A stretch of DNA of 64,000 nucleotides, taken from the NCBI GenBank assembly GCA_020635135.1, contig JACKAJ010000015.1, forward strand, positions 868,001-932,000, given 5' to 3'. The notes under the pieces were generated by a model. It was given only the letters and a program-made list of their open reading frames with translations, was not told where the DNA came from and searched no databases. Positions 43,988 to 51,906 of this stretch are shown here, one piece after another. Every line of letters starts with the position of its first letter. Positions within the stretch are counted from its first letter, which is position 1. This stretch comes from Halobacteriovoraceae bacterium (GTDB lineage Bacteria; Bdellovibrionota; Bacteriovoracia; Bacteriovoracales; Bacteriovoracaceae). The position numbers were made by a program, and so were the translations under genes.

Positions 43988-45103
43988 TTATCTCTTATAG
44001 AACTCGCGGATGCTCTCAATAACATAATCAATATCGTCGTTTGTTACTGACATATTAATCGGTAACATGAGCATTGAAGCAGCAACTTTTTCAGTGAATG
44101 GAAGACTTTGGTTGAATCCAAGTTTTGTAAATTGGTGAACCATTTTCCCGCCCCATTGAATGAGTGTGCCAATTCCTTTCTCTCCAAGATGGGTTTTTAA
44201 TTGATCGCGTTTTTCGGCTTCAATTTCGTAGTTTTGATAAATATCGAAATATCTTTCATCACTATTGGGAGCTGGTGGAAGAACGAGGTTTGCGAGATCT
44301 TTAAGTCCTTCGTTATAGCGACTGGCAATCTCTCTTCTTCTCTCCATCACTTTGTCGTAAGTTTTAAGTTTATGATTCAGAAATGCTGCCTGGAGATTAT
44401 CCATTCGGTAGTTCATCCCCCAAGTCACCACATCTCCAGTTTCTGGATCGCGGCCGTGATCGCGCAACAAAATAAGTTCGCGATAAATTTTTTCATCGTT
44501 AGTAAAAGCAGCGCCGGCATCACCGAGACCGCCTAAAACTTTTGCAGGATAAAAACTCATTCCCGCTGCTGCTCCAAAAGTTCCAGCACACTGGCCTTTG
44601 AATTTTGCTCCTAAACCTTGAGCTGCATCTTCCACAATAACCAAGTTATGTTTTTTAGCGATCTCGCTCAAGCGATCCATATCGCAACAGCGACCGTTGA
44701 GTTGAGTCGGCATGATACATTTTGTTTTGCTGGTAATAGCTTTTTCCACGTGATCCGGAGAAATTTGGTGATCTTCTCCACACTCAACGGGAACAGGTAT
44801 GGCCCCAACAAAGTGAATCGCAGAAGCAGTGGCCACAAAAGTGTGCGAAGAAAAAATAACTTCATCACCCGCTTTCACACCAGCAGCTTTCAAGCCCATC
44901 ACCAGGGCATCAGTTCCATTGGAAGTTGCCACTGCAAACTTGGCCCCCATAAACTCAGCAAGATTTTTTTCAAAGTCTTTGAGGTCTTGTTGCAATATAA
45001 AAGCTCCACGCGAGCCCACATCTTTAAAAATTTTCGTAAGTTCGTTTTCGAAGTCTGTAAAAACAGCAGGATAGTTAAAAAAAGGTATCTTTCGATTGGC
45101 CAT
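43988..45103 (-). CDS. DegT/DnrJ/EryC1-family PLP-dependent sugar aminotransferase
   Basis: 371 residues. 'FAVATSNGTDALVMGLKAAG', 'VEDAAQGLGAKFKGQCAGTFG' with the PLP-stacking Asp, the Schiff-base Lys in 'MSFYPAKVLGGLGDAGAAF', and 'GMNYRMDNLQAAFLNHKL'. It aminates a keto sugar, usually nucleotide-linked. First gene of the unit aminotransferase - split transketolase - sugar transferase, with a clear TAGGAGG ribosome site and a promoter at 45141-45169. It is distinct from the WbpE-like paralogue at 55312-56400, so a different keto position or substrate is likely. Confidence 0.87.
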   Translation of the reverse strand: MANRKIPFFNYPAVFTDFENELTKIFKDVGSRGAFILQQDLKDFEKNLAEFMGAKFAVATSNGTDALVMGLKAAGVKAGDEVIFSSHTFVATASAIHFVGAIPVPVECGEDHQISPDHVEKAITSKTKCIMPTQLNGRCCDMDRLSEIAKKHNLVIVEDAAQGLGAKFKGQCAGTFGAAAGMSFYPAKVLGGLGDAGAAFTNDEKIYRELILLRDHGRDPETGDVVTWGMNYRMDNLQAAFLNHKLKTYDKVMERRREIASRYNEGLKDLANLVLPPAPNSDERYFDIYQNYEIEAEKRDQLKTHLGEKGIGTLIQWGGKMVHQFTKLGFNQSLPFTEKVAASMLMLPINMSVTNDDIDYVIESIREFYKR

Positions 45104-45140
45104 AAAAGCCTCCTATAAAAATGAGTCCATTACGCTGCTA

Positions 45141-45169
45141 AATATACCTTATCGACCTGATATTAACAA
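45141..45169 (-). promoter_or_regulatory. Promoter for the aminotransferase-transketolase-sugar transferase unit
   Basis: On the minus strand TTGTTA (45169-45164), 17-bp spacer, TATATT (45146-45141). The whole 29-bp block matches the one at 52907-52879 at 23 of 29 positions, including the spacer element ATATCAG and an AAGG just before the -10. Leader of about 30 nt to ATG 45103. The gap is 135 bp, the largest inside this minus run. Confidence 0.6.
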
Positions 45170-45238
45170 TTTAATACTTAAAAAGATGCATTGCGGCGAT
45201 TAAAATCTCACCCTTTCCCCCGCCAAAACTTCTAACAT

Positions 45239-45976
45239 TTATAACTTTAATTTCTTGAATATTTTCTCCGGAATTGAACAAAAGATCCTCATAATCAACC
45301 ACCAAAAGCTTGGAAGATAAACCACATCTTTTTTCTTCTCAAGAGCTTTATAAGCAAGCTCCCCAACTTTTTGTGAAGAAGAAAAGAGAAGTCCTTTTTT
45401 GAGGTGAGCTGTCATTGGAGAATCTGTGAAGCCCGGTCGTAGATCAGTCACTGTAATATTATGATTCTGCAGTCGCTGCCTTAAACCTTGGAGAAAAATA
45501 ATCAAAGCCCCTTTAGCTGCTCCATAAGCATAATTTGACTTCTTTCCTCTTTCACCGGCCACAGATGTGATAACAGCAATGTGCCCAGAATTTTGTTTTT
45601 CGAGTCTATTCGAAGCGACTGTCAGAATCTGTAAAACTGACATCAAGTTAACTTCATACTCATTCTGTAATTCTTGAAAGTTATTTTGCATTTTTTCTTG
45701 ATCGGGTAGGGAGCCATGACAAACGAGCACCATATCCCATTCGTTCCAAAGAGTAAGAGCATTGTGCAGACTCTGGGAAACACTTTGTGAATTTGAGAAA
45801 TCAACAATCAAGTGGTGGACACTTTTAGCCCCCCGCACTTTGAGATCACCGCTTAAGATTTCTAATTTCTCAATATTTCTACCAAACAAGAGAAACTCAC
45901 AATGTTTTTCCGCATACTTTCTTATTATTGCTTGGGCAATAGCTGAAGTTGCCCCAAAAACTAAAATTTTTTTCAT
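45239..45976 (-). CDS. dprE2: Decaprenylphosphoryl-beta-D-ribose 2'-epimerase reductase subunit-like SDR (DprE2)
   Basis: 245 residues, classical SDR. 'ILVFGATSAIAQAIIRKYAE' is the NAD(P) motif in the 'GATS-A-IA' form seen in DprE2. The active site is 'VITSVAGERGKKSNYAYGAAKGAL' (Ser...Tyr-x3-Lys). The C-terminal helix is hydrophobic. DprE2 reduces the 2-keto intermediate made by DprE1 to polyprenylphosphoryl-D-arabinose. It directly follows the DprE1-like and HAD-UbiA genes, which makes the assignment firm as a set. It ends 135 bp before the next unit's start. Confidence 0.87.
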   Translation of the reverse strand: MKKILVFGATSAIAQAIIRKYAEKHCEFLLFGRNIEKLEILSGDLKVRGAKSVHHLIVDFSNSQSVSQSLHNALTLWNEWDMVLVCHGSLPDQEKMQNNFQELQNEYEVNLMSVLQILTVASNRLEKQNSGHIAVITSVAGERGKKSNYAYGAAKGALIIFLQGLRQRLQNHNITVTDLRPGFTDSPMTAHLKKGLLFSSSQKVGELAYKALEKKKDVVYLPSFWWLIMRIFCSIPEKIFKKLKL

Positions 45977-45985
45977 AACAAGTTC

Positions 45986-47287
45986 CTATTTTTTAAAGAT
46001 TCGACTCCAAAAATCTGAATGAAATTGAGGATCAATATAGTCCAAAAATTCTCTCCAATTTGGAAAGGAAGACTCAAACATCTCCAAGCTCATTCGCGCA
46101 TCTTTGGCCGGATAAAGAGCTCCCCCTCCCTGCAAAACTATCTTATCGAGATCATTCATAAGTTTTTTGGTCTGACTTCCTTTATTCGGAAAATCCAAAC
46201 AAAGAGTCATTCCTTCTCTAGGGAATGACATAATACCGGGGCTTTTTAGTGATCCAAAGTTTTTTAAGACTGCCAAAAATGAACCCTCTTTGTAGTGACT
46301 GGTCACCTTAAATAATTCTCTAATAGTCTCAGCACCTTTTTCCATTGGAATCACGCACTGATATTGGAAAAACCCTCTTCGCCCATAAATCCTATTCCAA
46401 TTTGTCAGTGAATCCAATGGATAAAAAAAAGGGACATACGAGACTGTATTTTTAATTTTCCGACCAAATGTTTTGTAAAAGTAAAGAGTGTTAAAAATTT
46501 TAATGCTCAAGGAATTCAAACTAAAATCAGGAAAATTAAAAGGAATATTAATTGGCTGTTTGAGAGAATGTTTTTTAGAGGCAAGCGAACTATGATTTCC
46601 TCGTATAAAGAGTCCTCGACCTAAACTTGGTCCTCTCGCTAGGCAGTCAACCCACGAAACAGTATATTCATAGTTTTGATCTGATTCGATAGCCAATTGG
46701 AAATATTCATCTAGATTTTTAAAAGGAATAATTTCTTGATCAATCCAAGGTCCTTTAATTTTTTTCATTTGAAGAGTTGCTTGAGTGATAAGTCCAGTTA
46801 GTCCTAGACCTCCTATTGTCGCTTTATAATAGCTGCTATTTTCTTCTTTTGAGCACCGCAGTTTTTCATTTCCTGAACGAAGGAGATCGAAGGCCTTCAC
46901 ATGGCAACCAAATGTTCCCGCTTTGTGATGATTCTTACCGTGGACATCATTGGCTATGGCCCCTCCAACTGTTACAAATTGAGTTCCAGGAGTTACAGGT
47001 ATAAACCAGCCTCTAGGAATAAAAATTTTATTGAGCTCTAAGAGTGAGACACCTGATTCACATGCCAGTTCTCCTGTATCATCTGAAAAAGAAATGAGGT
47101 GGTCTAATTGAGATGTTCCTAATAAAAGTCCTTGAGAATTGAGACAGCTATCGCCATAACTTCGCCCTAATCCAAAAGGAAGATAAGACGAACTCTCTGG
47201 CCAATGTTCTCCCTTCCAACCGAGACGATACCCTTTGTGAACTTTATGGGATAATCTTCCCCAGGAATTAAAATTTGTCTTTTCCAT
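45986..47287 (-). CDS. dprE1: Decaprenylphosphoryl-beta-D-ribose oxidase-like flavoprotein (DprE1)
   Basis: 433 residues from ATG 47287 (an upstream in-frame TTG at 47305 lies inside the previous gene). FAD_binding_4: 'LPFGLGRSYGDSCLNSQG' near residues 36-53 and 'VTVGGAIANDVHGKNHHKAG', the DprE1 hallmark including the H of VHGKN. The C-terminal oxidase domain carries 'FPREGMTLCLDFPNKG'. It oxidises the 2' hydroxyl of polyprenylphosphoryl-ribose. Gene order HAD-UbiA, DprE1, DprE2 is a complete route from PRPP to polyprenylphosphoryl-arabinose, the donor for arabinofuranosyltransferases. Confidence 0.9.
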   Translation of the reverse strand: MEKTNFNSWGRLSHKVHKGYRLGWKGEHWPESSSYLPFGLGRSYGDSCLNSQGLLLGTSQLDHLISFSDDTGELACESGVSLLELNKIFIPRGWFIPVTPGTQFVTVGGAIANDVHGKNHHKAGTFGCHVKAFDLLRSGNEKLRCSKEENSSYYKATIGGLGLTGLITQATLQMKKIKGPWIDQEIIPFKNLDEYFQLAIESDQNYEYTVSWVDCLARGPSLGRGLFIRGNHSSLASKKHSLKQPINIPFNFPDFSLNSLSIKIFNTLYFYKTFGRKIKNTVSYVPFFYPLDSLTNWNRIYGRRGFFQYQCVIPMEKGAETIRELFKVTSHYKEGSFLAVLKNFGSLKSPGIMSFPREGMTLCLDFPNKGSQTKKLMNDLDKIVLQGGGALYPAKDARMSLEMFESSFPNWREFLDYIDPQFHSDFWSRIFKK

Positions 47288-47288
47288 A

Positions 47289-48692
47289 TTAAAACTTTGC
47301 AGCAAATATTAAAATTAAACTCGCCAAAACTCCAAGAACAAAAGAAACTTTGTCTTTTAATGTAAATACAACAGGATCTTCATGAATTTGCCCTCGACCA
47401 GCAAGCAACCACAGTCGACTCATCCAATAAAGTAGAAGAGGGACAAGAGTCCAAAGGGCTTTAGGATTATGATAAACTTGAAAAATTCTATCGCTATTCA
47501 AATAAAAGACAAGAACAAGAACAGAAATGTATCCACTCGCTGTCCCCAATGCGAGCACTTGTTGGATATCATGCAAGTGATAATCGCGCCCAGCGATTTC
47601 CCCTTTATCCTCTTCTTTAGAATCATAGATTTCTACATACCGTTTTATAAAAGCTAAGCTTAAAAAGAAGAAAACAGAAAAAGTTAAAAGCCAGTGAGAG
47701 ACGGGTGTATTTGTTGCCACTGCACCTGCAAAAATTCTAATTGTATATAGACATGAAAGAATTATAACATCAATGATAAGAACTGATTTTAATCGAAACG
47801 AATACAGTGAAGTCAACAGAAAATATGCTGCTAGCACTATAAAGAATTGACTTGATAGTAGCCACCCCGAAACTAATCCAATTGCCAATAAGGCAAAGCC
47901 TAAAAAAGCGCCTACAAGCAAGGAAACATCTCCTGAAGCAAAAGACCTCTTACACTTCGTCTTATGTCGGCGATCTGATTCGAGATCCGACAAATCATTA
48001 AATATATAAACACTCGAGGCTACCATAGAAAACGAAAAAAAAGAAAAAATGGCATCTAAGAACTTACTTGTATTTGAATACTCGTGAGCTAAAAAAAGAG
48101 GAAGAAATATTAAGATATTCTTTGACCATTGATGAGGTCTCAATGCTTTTAATAACGCGTTCAGCTTCGATCTTGAATCAGGAAAGTATTTATCAATTTT
48201 AATTTTCTTCTCGATTTTATTCTTAAAACCTAGATTCGAAACAAGAATTACTTCGTCAGCTTTTTCCCAAATAGCTAAGTCTTTTATTTCGTTTCCTGCA
48301 TAAGCAAAACTTTCATCCGCAATATCTTCTAGCTTTTTTGAACCTGTTCTATTTATCTCTTCGTTACTACTCAAAGGAACTTCATCCAAATTTAAATATT
48401 CAGAGACAGCTTTCGCTATTTTTTCATTGGCACCAGTTGCAAGTATGACTTTTCGACCTTTGCTTTTTTCTTCTTTGATCCATTTGAGAAATTCATCATG
48501 GTAGGGTAAAAGTTCTACATTCAAATCGGTTATTTCTGCAACTTTCGTTTTAAAAAAAGCTTTCCCTTTTAATAACCAGAAAAAGGAATTGAACAATTTC
48601 CAAGGATATTTCTTCAAAAGTAAAAACAAACTTTCATGGAGAGAATCAGTTTTCAAGAGCGTTCCATCAAGATCAACATACAATGGTTTCAT
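47289..48692 (-). CDS. HAD phosphatase - UbiA prenyltransferase fusion (polyprenyl-phosphate phosphoribosyltransferase)
   Basis: 467 residues. The N-terminal HAD domain is 'YVDLDGTLLKTDSLHESLF' (residues 5-23) with 'KVILATGANEKIA'. From about residue 180 comes an eight- or nine-helix UbiA domain with 'LRPHQWSKNILIFLPL' and the Asp motif 'NDLSDLESDRRHKTKCKRS' near 230-248. UbiA of this branch (Rv3806c-like) joins phosphoribose from PRPP to polyprenyl phosphate; the HAD domain would remove the 5-phosphate. The fusion thus covers two steps of polyprenylphosphoryl-ribose synthesis. It ends 1 bp before the DprE1 start, and the GT-C gene upstream ends 2 bp before its ATG. Confidence 0.88.
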   Translation of the reverse strand: MKPLYVDLDGTLLKTDSLHESLFLLLKKYPWKLFNSFFWLLKGKAFFKTKVAEITDLNVELLPYHDEFLKWIKEEKSKGRKVILATGANEKIAKAVSEYLNLDEVPLSSNEEINRTGSKKLEDIADESFAYAGNEIKDLAIWEKADEVILVSNLGFKNKIEKKIKIDKYFPDSRSKLNALLKALRPHQWSKNILIFLPLFLAHEYSNTSKFLDAIFSFFSFSMVASSVYIFNDLSDLESDRRHKTKCKRSFASGDVSLLVGAFLGFALLAIGLVSGWLLSSQFFIVLAAYFLLTSLYSFRLKSVLIIDVIILSCLYTIRIFAGAVATNTPVSHWLLTFSVFFFLSLAFIKRYVEIYDSKEEDKGEIAGRDYHLHDIQQVLALGTASGYISVLVLVFYLNSDRIFQVYHNPKALWTLVPLLLYWMSRLWLLAGRGQIHEDPVVFTLKDKVSFVLGVLASLILIFAAKF

Positions 48693-48694
48693 TC

Positions 48695-50341
48695 TTATTT
48701 CCTACTCAAGTAATAAATTTCTTTTCCATTATGATTTACCGATTTAGTTTCTAATTTAAATCTCGGAAATTCTTTCTCAATAACTTCTAAATTATCTGTT
48801 ATTATCGTTCGAAAAATATTTCTATTAACATCTTTTAAAACTTTTTTTAATTCATCTTCAGATCCCACCACGGATTCAATCTTAGGGCACGGGTAAACTT
48901 TCGCAGCCAGAATATTCATGATATATTTCCACCCTCTACCTCGTTTATCAATAGGTTTAAAAAAAGTTAGCACAGGTCCTTTTTTGATATAAGCTTCCTC
49001 AACACCTGCCAAAAGTTCATAGTAATTATTGTACCCCTTCTTCCAGCTATGATATTTGGAATAATTGAGAGTCGTCATAAAAAAGCATAAAGCTATGCTT
49101 ACAATACATACTACATTTTTAAGAGAAAAAATCTTTTTCCTCTTAACTGCTAAAGAGAGGAGAACAAAGACATTAATACTAATAACCATCCTCCAAGAAA
49201 ACTTAAAACGAATGAAAGGTGCTACCCAAAGTGCTAGAATGAAAACCAAGAGACAACTCAGTAAAAGTTTTAGGCTATATTTTTCTCTATCATTAAGACT
49301 TTCGAACCCTCCTTTCAATATTTCTCCAAGCGAAGATGCCAATGCAGTAGGAATGAAAACCCATGAGGCAAAACCATACATTTCATTGGCCGGGAATCTT
49401 GAAAATATCGTGAGGCAAAAAATGAGAAATAAAAATCCAAAACCTAGTACCTGCCAAAAAGGATCACTTCGTCTATTGAATTTTGAGAATAGGAGAGGCA
49501 CTAAAAAAATAGAGGGTAAAATATGCTGATTAAAAAGAACGTACAACCAACTATCAAAATAACCTAGAAATCCTCCACTTGAAATTTGAAGTCCTCCAGT
49601 GAAATAAGTCAGCAGCAATTCTTTTGTTTGCATGAGATATTTGATAAAAAAATCTTCTGGATACAAAAAATAAAACAATCCTAAAAAAACTAAAAGTCCT
49701 GACAATCCCCCCGATACAAAGACAACTGTTTTGAGAACATTTTTCTTGTAAAGCATGTAGACTGTAATTAAAAATGCAAAAAATCCATAATGAATCTTTG
49801 AAGCAATGGCACACCAGAAGAGAAATCCTGAAAAAAATAACATTCGCCAATTGCTATTTTCTTTCTTTTTCCAAAAAACCAACATCCCCCAAAATATGAA
49901 CAGTGTCCCATAAGGATCTGCCAAAACTTCAGTAGCGTGCATTCGAATATGATATAAGATAAAAACATTAAAGATTAATCCCAATGTCATCGCGATGATC
50001 CCATTTTTCTTATATAAACGAATAGCCACAGTTCCAAGGATCGACAGCATCACCAGAATAATCGCTGCAGTACTTGCCTGGGCGGGATTGCTAAAAAATG
50101 GTGTTAGAAAACGAATGGAATACAAGACTGTGAGACGCTCGCTAAAATTTCCTTCTCCCATTTTTAAACCCCGCATGCTCCAGTATTTAAAATAGTCAAA
50201 GTCTTCAGTTCCCGACATAACGGTATAGACCAGATGATCTTCCGGCCAAGGGGGCTTATAATATGGACCTAGTATAATACCCAAAAATAAGACAAGCGCC
50301 CCGGCTCCAATAATCCATGCAATTTTATTTTCTTTATTCAT
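48695..50341 (-). CDS. GT-C-like membrane glycosyltransferase, candidate arabinofuranosyltransferase
   Basis: 548 residues, about eleven or twelve transmembrane helices plus a soluble C-terminal domain of about 110 residues. The first loop contains 'PPWPEDHLVYTVMSGTEDFD', an acidic loop as in polyprenyl-phosphate-dependent GT-C enzymes. The tail 'NGKEIYYLSRK' resembles those of 8129-9987 and 10089-11903. It is immediately upstream of the arabinose-carrier genes, so transfer of D-Araf from polyprenylphosphoryl-arabinose in the periplasm is the natural hypothesis. No motif proves the sugar. Confidence 0.68.
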   Translation of the reverse strand: MNKENKIAWIIGAGALVLFLGIILGPYYKPPWPEDHLVYTVMSGTEDFDYFKYWSMRGLKMGEGNFSERLTVLYSIRFLTPFFSNPAQASTAAIILVMLSILGTVAIRLYKKNGIIAMTLGLIFNVFILYHIRMHATEVLADPYGTLFIFWGMLVFWKKKENSNWRMLFFSGFLFWCAIASKIHYGFFAFLITVYMLYKKNVLKTVVFVSGGLSGLLVFLGLFYFLYPEDFFIKYLMQTKELLLTYFTGGLQISSGGFLGYFDSWLYVLFNQHILPSIFLVPLLFSKFNRRSDPFWQVLGFGFLFLIFCLTIFSRFPANEMYGFASWVFIPTALASSLGEILKGGFESLNDREKYSLKLLLSCLLVFILALWVAPFIRFKFSWRMVISINVFVLLSLAVKRKKIFSLKNVVCIVSIALCFFMTTLNYSKYHSWKKGYNNYYELLAGVEEAYIKKGPVLTFFKPIDKRGRGWKYIMNILAAKVYPCPKIESVVGSEDELKKVLKDVNRNIFRTIITDNLEVIEKEFPRFKLETKSVNHNGKEIYYLSRK

Positions 50342-51492
50342 TACCTATTCGATTTCTGAGGAGGAGAGCGAAGATGATTTGCCACGCCGCGATAATGGGT
50401 AACGCCAAGATTATCTCCAAAATACCTTTTCATTTTTTTATAAAATTTTTCAAAATATTTTAATTGTTGATCTGTCATAGTCTTTGAATGAGTAAGAATG
50501 GCAAAAAAGACTGGTTTACGAGAATCTATCGGATATTTTTCTAAATAATACTTTGCTGTTTTAAAGAAGACTTCAGGATCTGACCTATGATTTAGGTTGA
50601 GTGTATACCACCTCTCATTAAGCTTATCTAATCGACTCATAAGTGGAGATTTTTTTATTAAGAGTTTTGATTTTGAAGAAGAAGCACCTCGCCCACGTTT
50701 CTTCCAGGATAAATCTTCGTCAGCTATCAAATTGAATTTCCTCAGAATTCTAGAATATTTTCTTTTGACAAATTCATAGACGAAAAAGCTTAGTGGCATT
50801 TTGGTCGAACATATTGGAACTTCAAAAATTCCCTCACTGTCTTCGTTCGTCAATCCACTTTTTTCTGAAATATAATAATTATACTTTGAAACAACATTGG
50901 TGAAATCAATTTTATTATTATCAGACATCATCTTCATACCAGGATTAACACTCGAATCGATTAAATATCCTGATTCTTTTAGAGCTCGCAAAAGAACTTT
51001 CTCTCTTGGCTGTAATCCATATCCTCCGGCCCGATAAGCAATACATTCATAATCTGGAGCAATAGGTTTTATCCAGTCCTCAAAATCATTCTTGGCCCTG
51101 GTAAAACATTCTTTAACAATTTCAAAACACTCCAGATCGTTCTTTCCCAAATTGCCAAGGAGAAAATCCTCAGTACTATAATTCCATTGATCATTTTCAA
51201 AAACAGCATTTAACCAATGGGGATGGATGTGAGTCTGGACGTCATGACCTCTTTTGATCGCATCAATGCACTGATTTTTCACAAGTTCAGGATATTCATT
51301 GAGATTGAAATCCTTATAACGCCATACACTGGTTATGTCACAAAATAATGTCAACGGTATCTCTAAATTCTCACACGCTCTCATCAAACTGTCTGTTGTA
51401 TCTATGAGAATCTCTTTTTCACTTATATCATTAGAACCAAAAAAGAGTTCGTAATCAGTTGAAAATAGCATATTGAGAGGAGCAATAGTCAT
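50341..51492 (-). CDS. Polysaccharide deacetylase-like (NodB/CE4-related) protein
   Basis: 383 residues, no signal peptide or membrane helix. The catalytic-type Asp is in 'LFSTDYELFFGS' (about 10-21), the metal-binding His pair in 'HDVQTHIHPHW' (about 93-103), and 'YRAGGYGLQPREK' (about 176) matches the family's Arg motif. Cytoplasmic members act on lipid- or nucleotide-linked N-acetyl sugars. With the MaoC and AAC(3)-type genes transcribed just before it, a swap of an N-acetyl for another acyl group is conceivable. The C-terminal third is basic and unassigned. The end overlaps the GT-C start by 1 nt. Confidence 0.72.
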   Translation of the reverse strand: MTIAPLNMLFSTDYELFFGSNDISEKEILIDTTDSLMRACENLEIPLTLFCDITSVWRYKDFNLNEYPELVKNQCIDAIKRGHDVQTHIHPHWLNAVFENDQWNYSTEDFLLGNLGKNDLECFEIVKECFTRAKNDFEDWIKPIAPDYECIAYRAGGYGLQPREKVLLRALKESGYLIDSSVNPGMKMMSDNNKIDFTNVVSKYNYYISEKSGLTNEDSEGIFEVPICSTKMPLSFFVYEFVKRKYSRILRKFNLIADEDLSWKKRGRGASSSKSKLLIKKSPLMSRLDKLNERWYTLNLNHRSDPEVFFKTAKYYLEKYPIDSRKPVFFAILTHSKTMTDQQLKYFEKFYKKMKRYFGDNLGVTHYRGVANHLRSPPQKSNR

Positions 51493-51502
51493 TTTTTCTG
51501 CC

Positions 51503-51904
51503 TCAAAAATTGATATTCTTATTCATCACGACAGCTTCTCCTGTAACAAGAATCTTCCCATTTTCATCTAAGCAGTCAGTTCTGATAATGAATAATTTTT
51601 TCTCTTTTTTTATTTCTAAAATCTGTAATTCAATAGAAACTTGTGTATCAATATAAACTGGTGCTTTAAAATCTAATTTCTGAGAAAGATAAATGGTCCC
51701 TTCTCCTGGAAAATCATTAGCCAATACTGAAGAAAAAAAGCTCCCTATTAACATCCCATGAGCAATTCTTTTTTTAAAGATTGTGTTTTTTGCATAATCT
51801 TCATCCAAATGAAGAGGATTGCGATCACCGCTAATCTCACTAAAATCAACGATGAGTTTATCTGTAATCGATTTCTTGACTGTAAATGTTTGTCCTATTT
51901 CCAC
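51503..51904 (-). CDS. MaoC-like (R)-specific enoyl-CoA hydratase
   Basis: 133 residues, single hot-dog domain. The hydratase-2 signature is present: 'FSEISGDRNPLHLDEDYAK' with the D-x-N-P-x-H catalytic pair, then 'RIAHGMLIGSFFSSVL'. PhaJ-type enzymes of this size make (R)-3-hydroxyacyl-CoA from enoyl-CoA. In a glycan operon it could supply (R)-3-hydroxybutyryl-CoA for sugar N-acylation by the AAC(3)-type protein 2 bp upstream. Link to glycan is inference from position; the enzyme family is clear. Confidence 0.85.
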   Translation of the reverse strand: MEIGQTFTVKKSITDKLIVDFSEISGDRNPLHLDEDYAKNTIFKKRIAHGMLIGSFFSSVLANDFPGEGTIYLSQKLDFKAPVYIDTQVSIELQILEIKKEKKLFIIRTDCLDENGKILVTGEAVVMNKNINF

Positions 51905-51906
51905 AA

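Noticed and set aside
44618..45118. 166-codon plus-strand open frame
   Set aside because: Entirely antisense to the well-supported DegT aminotransferase, with no recognisable domain or ribosome site; a shadow frame.
49065..49529. 154-codon plus-strand open frame
   Set aside because: Antisense to the GT-C gene, basic and low-complexity in composition, as expected for the complement of a membrane-protein gene.
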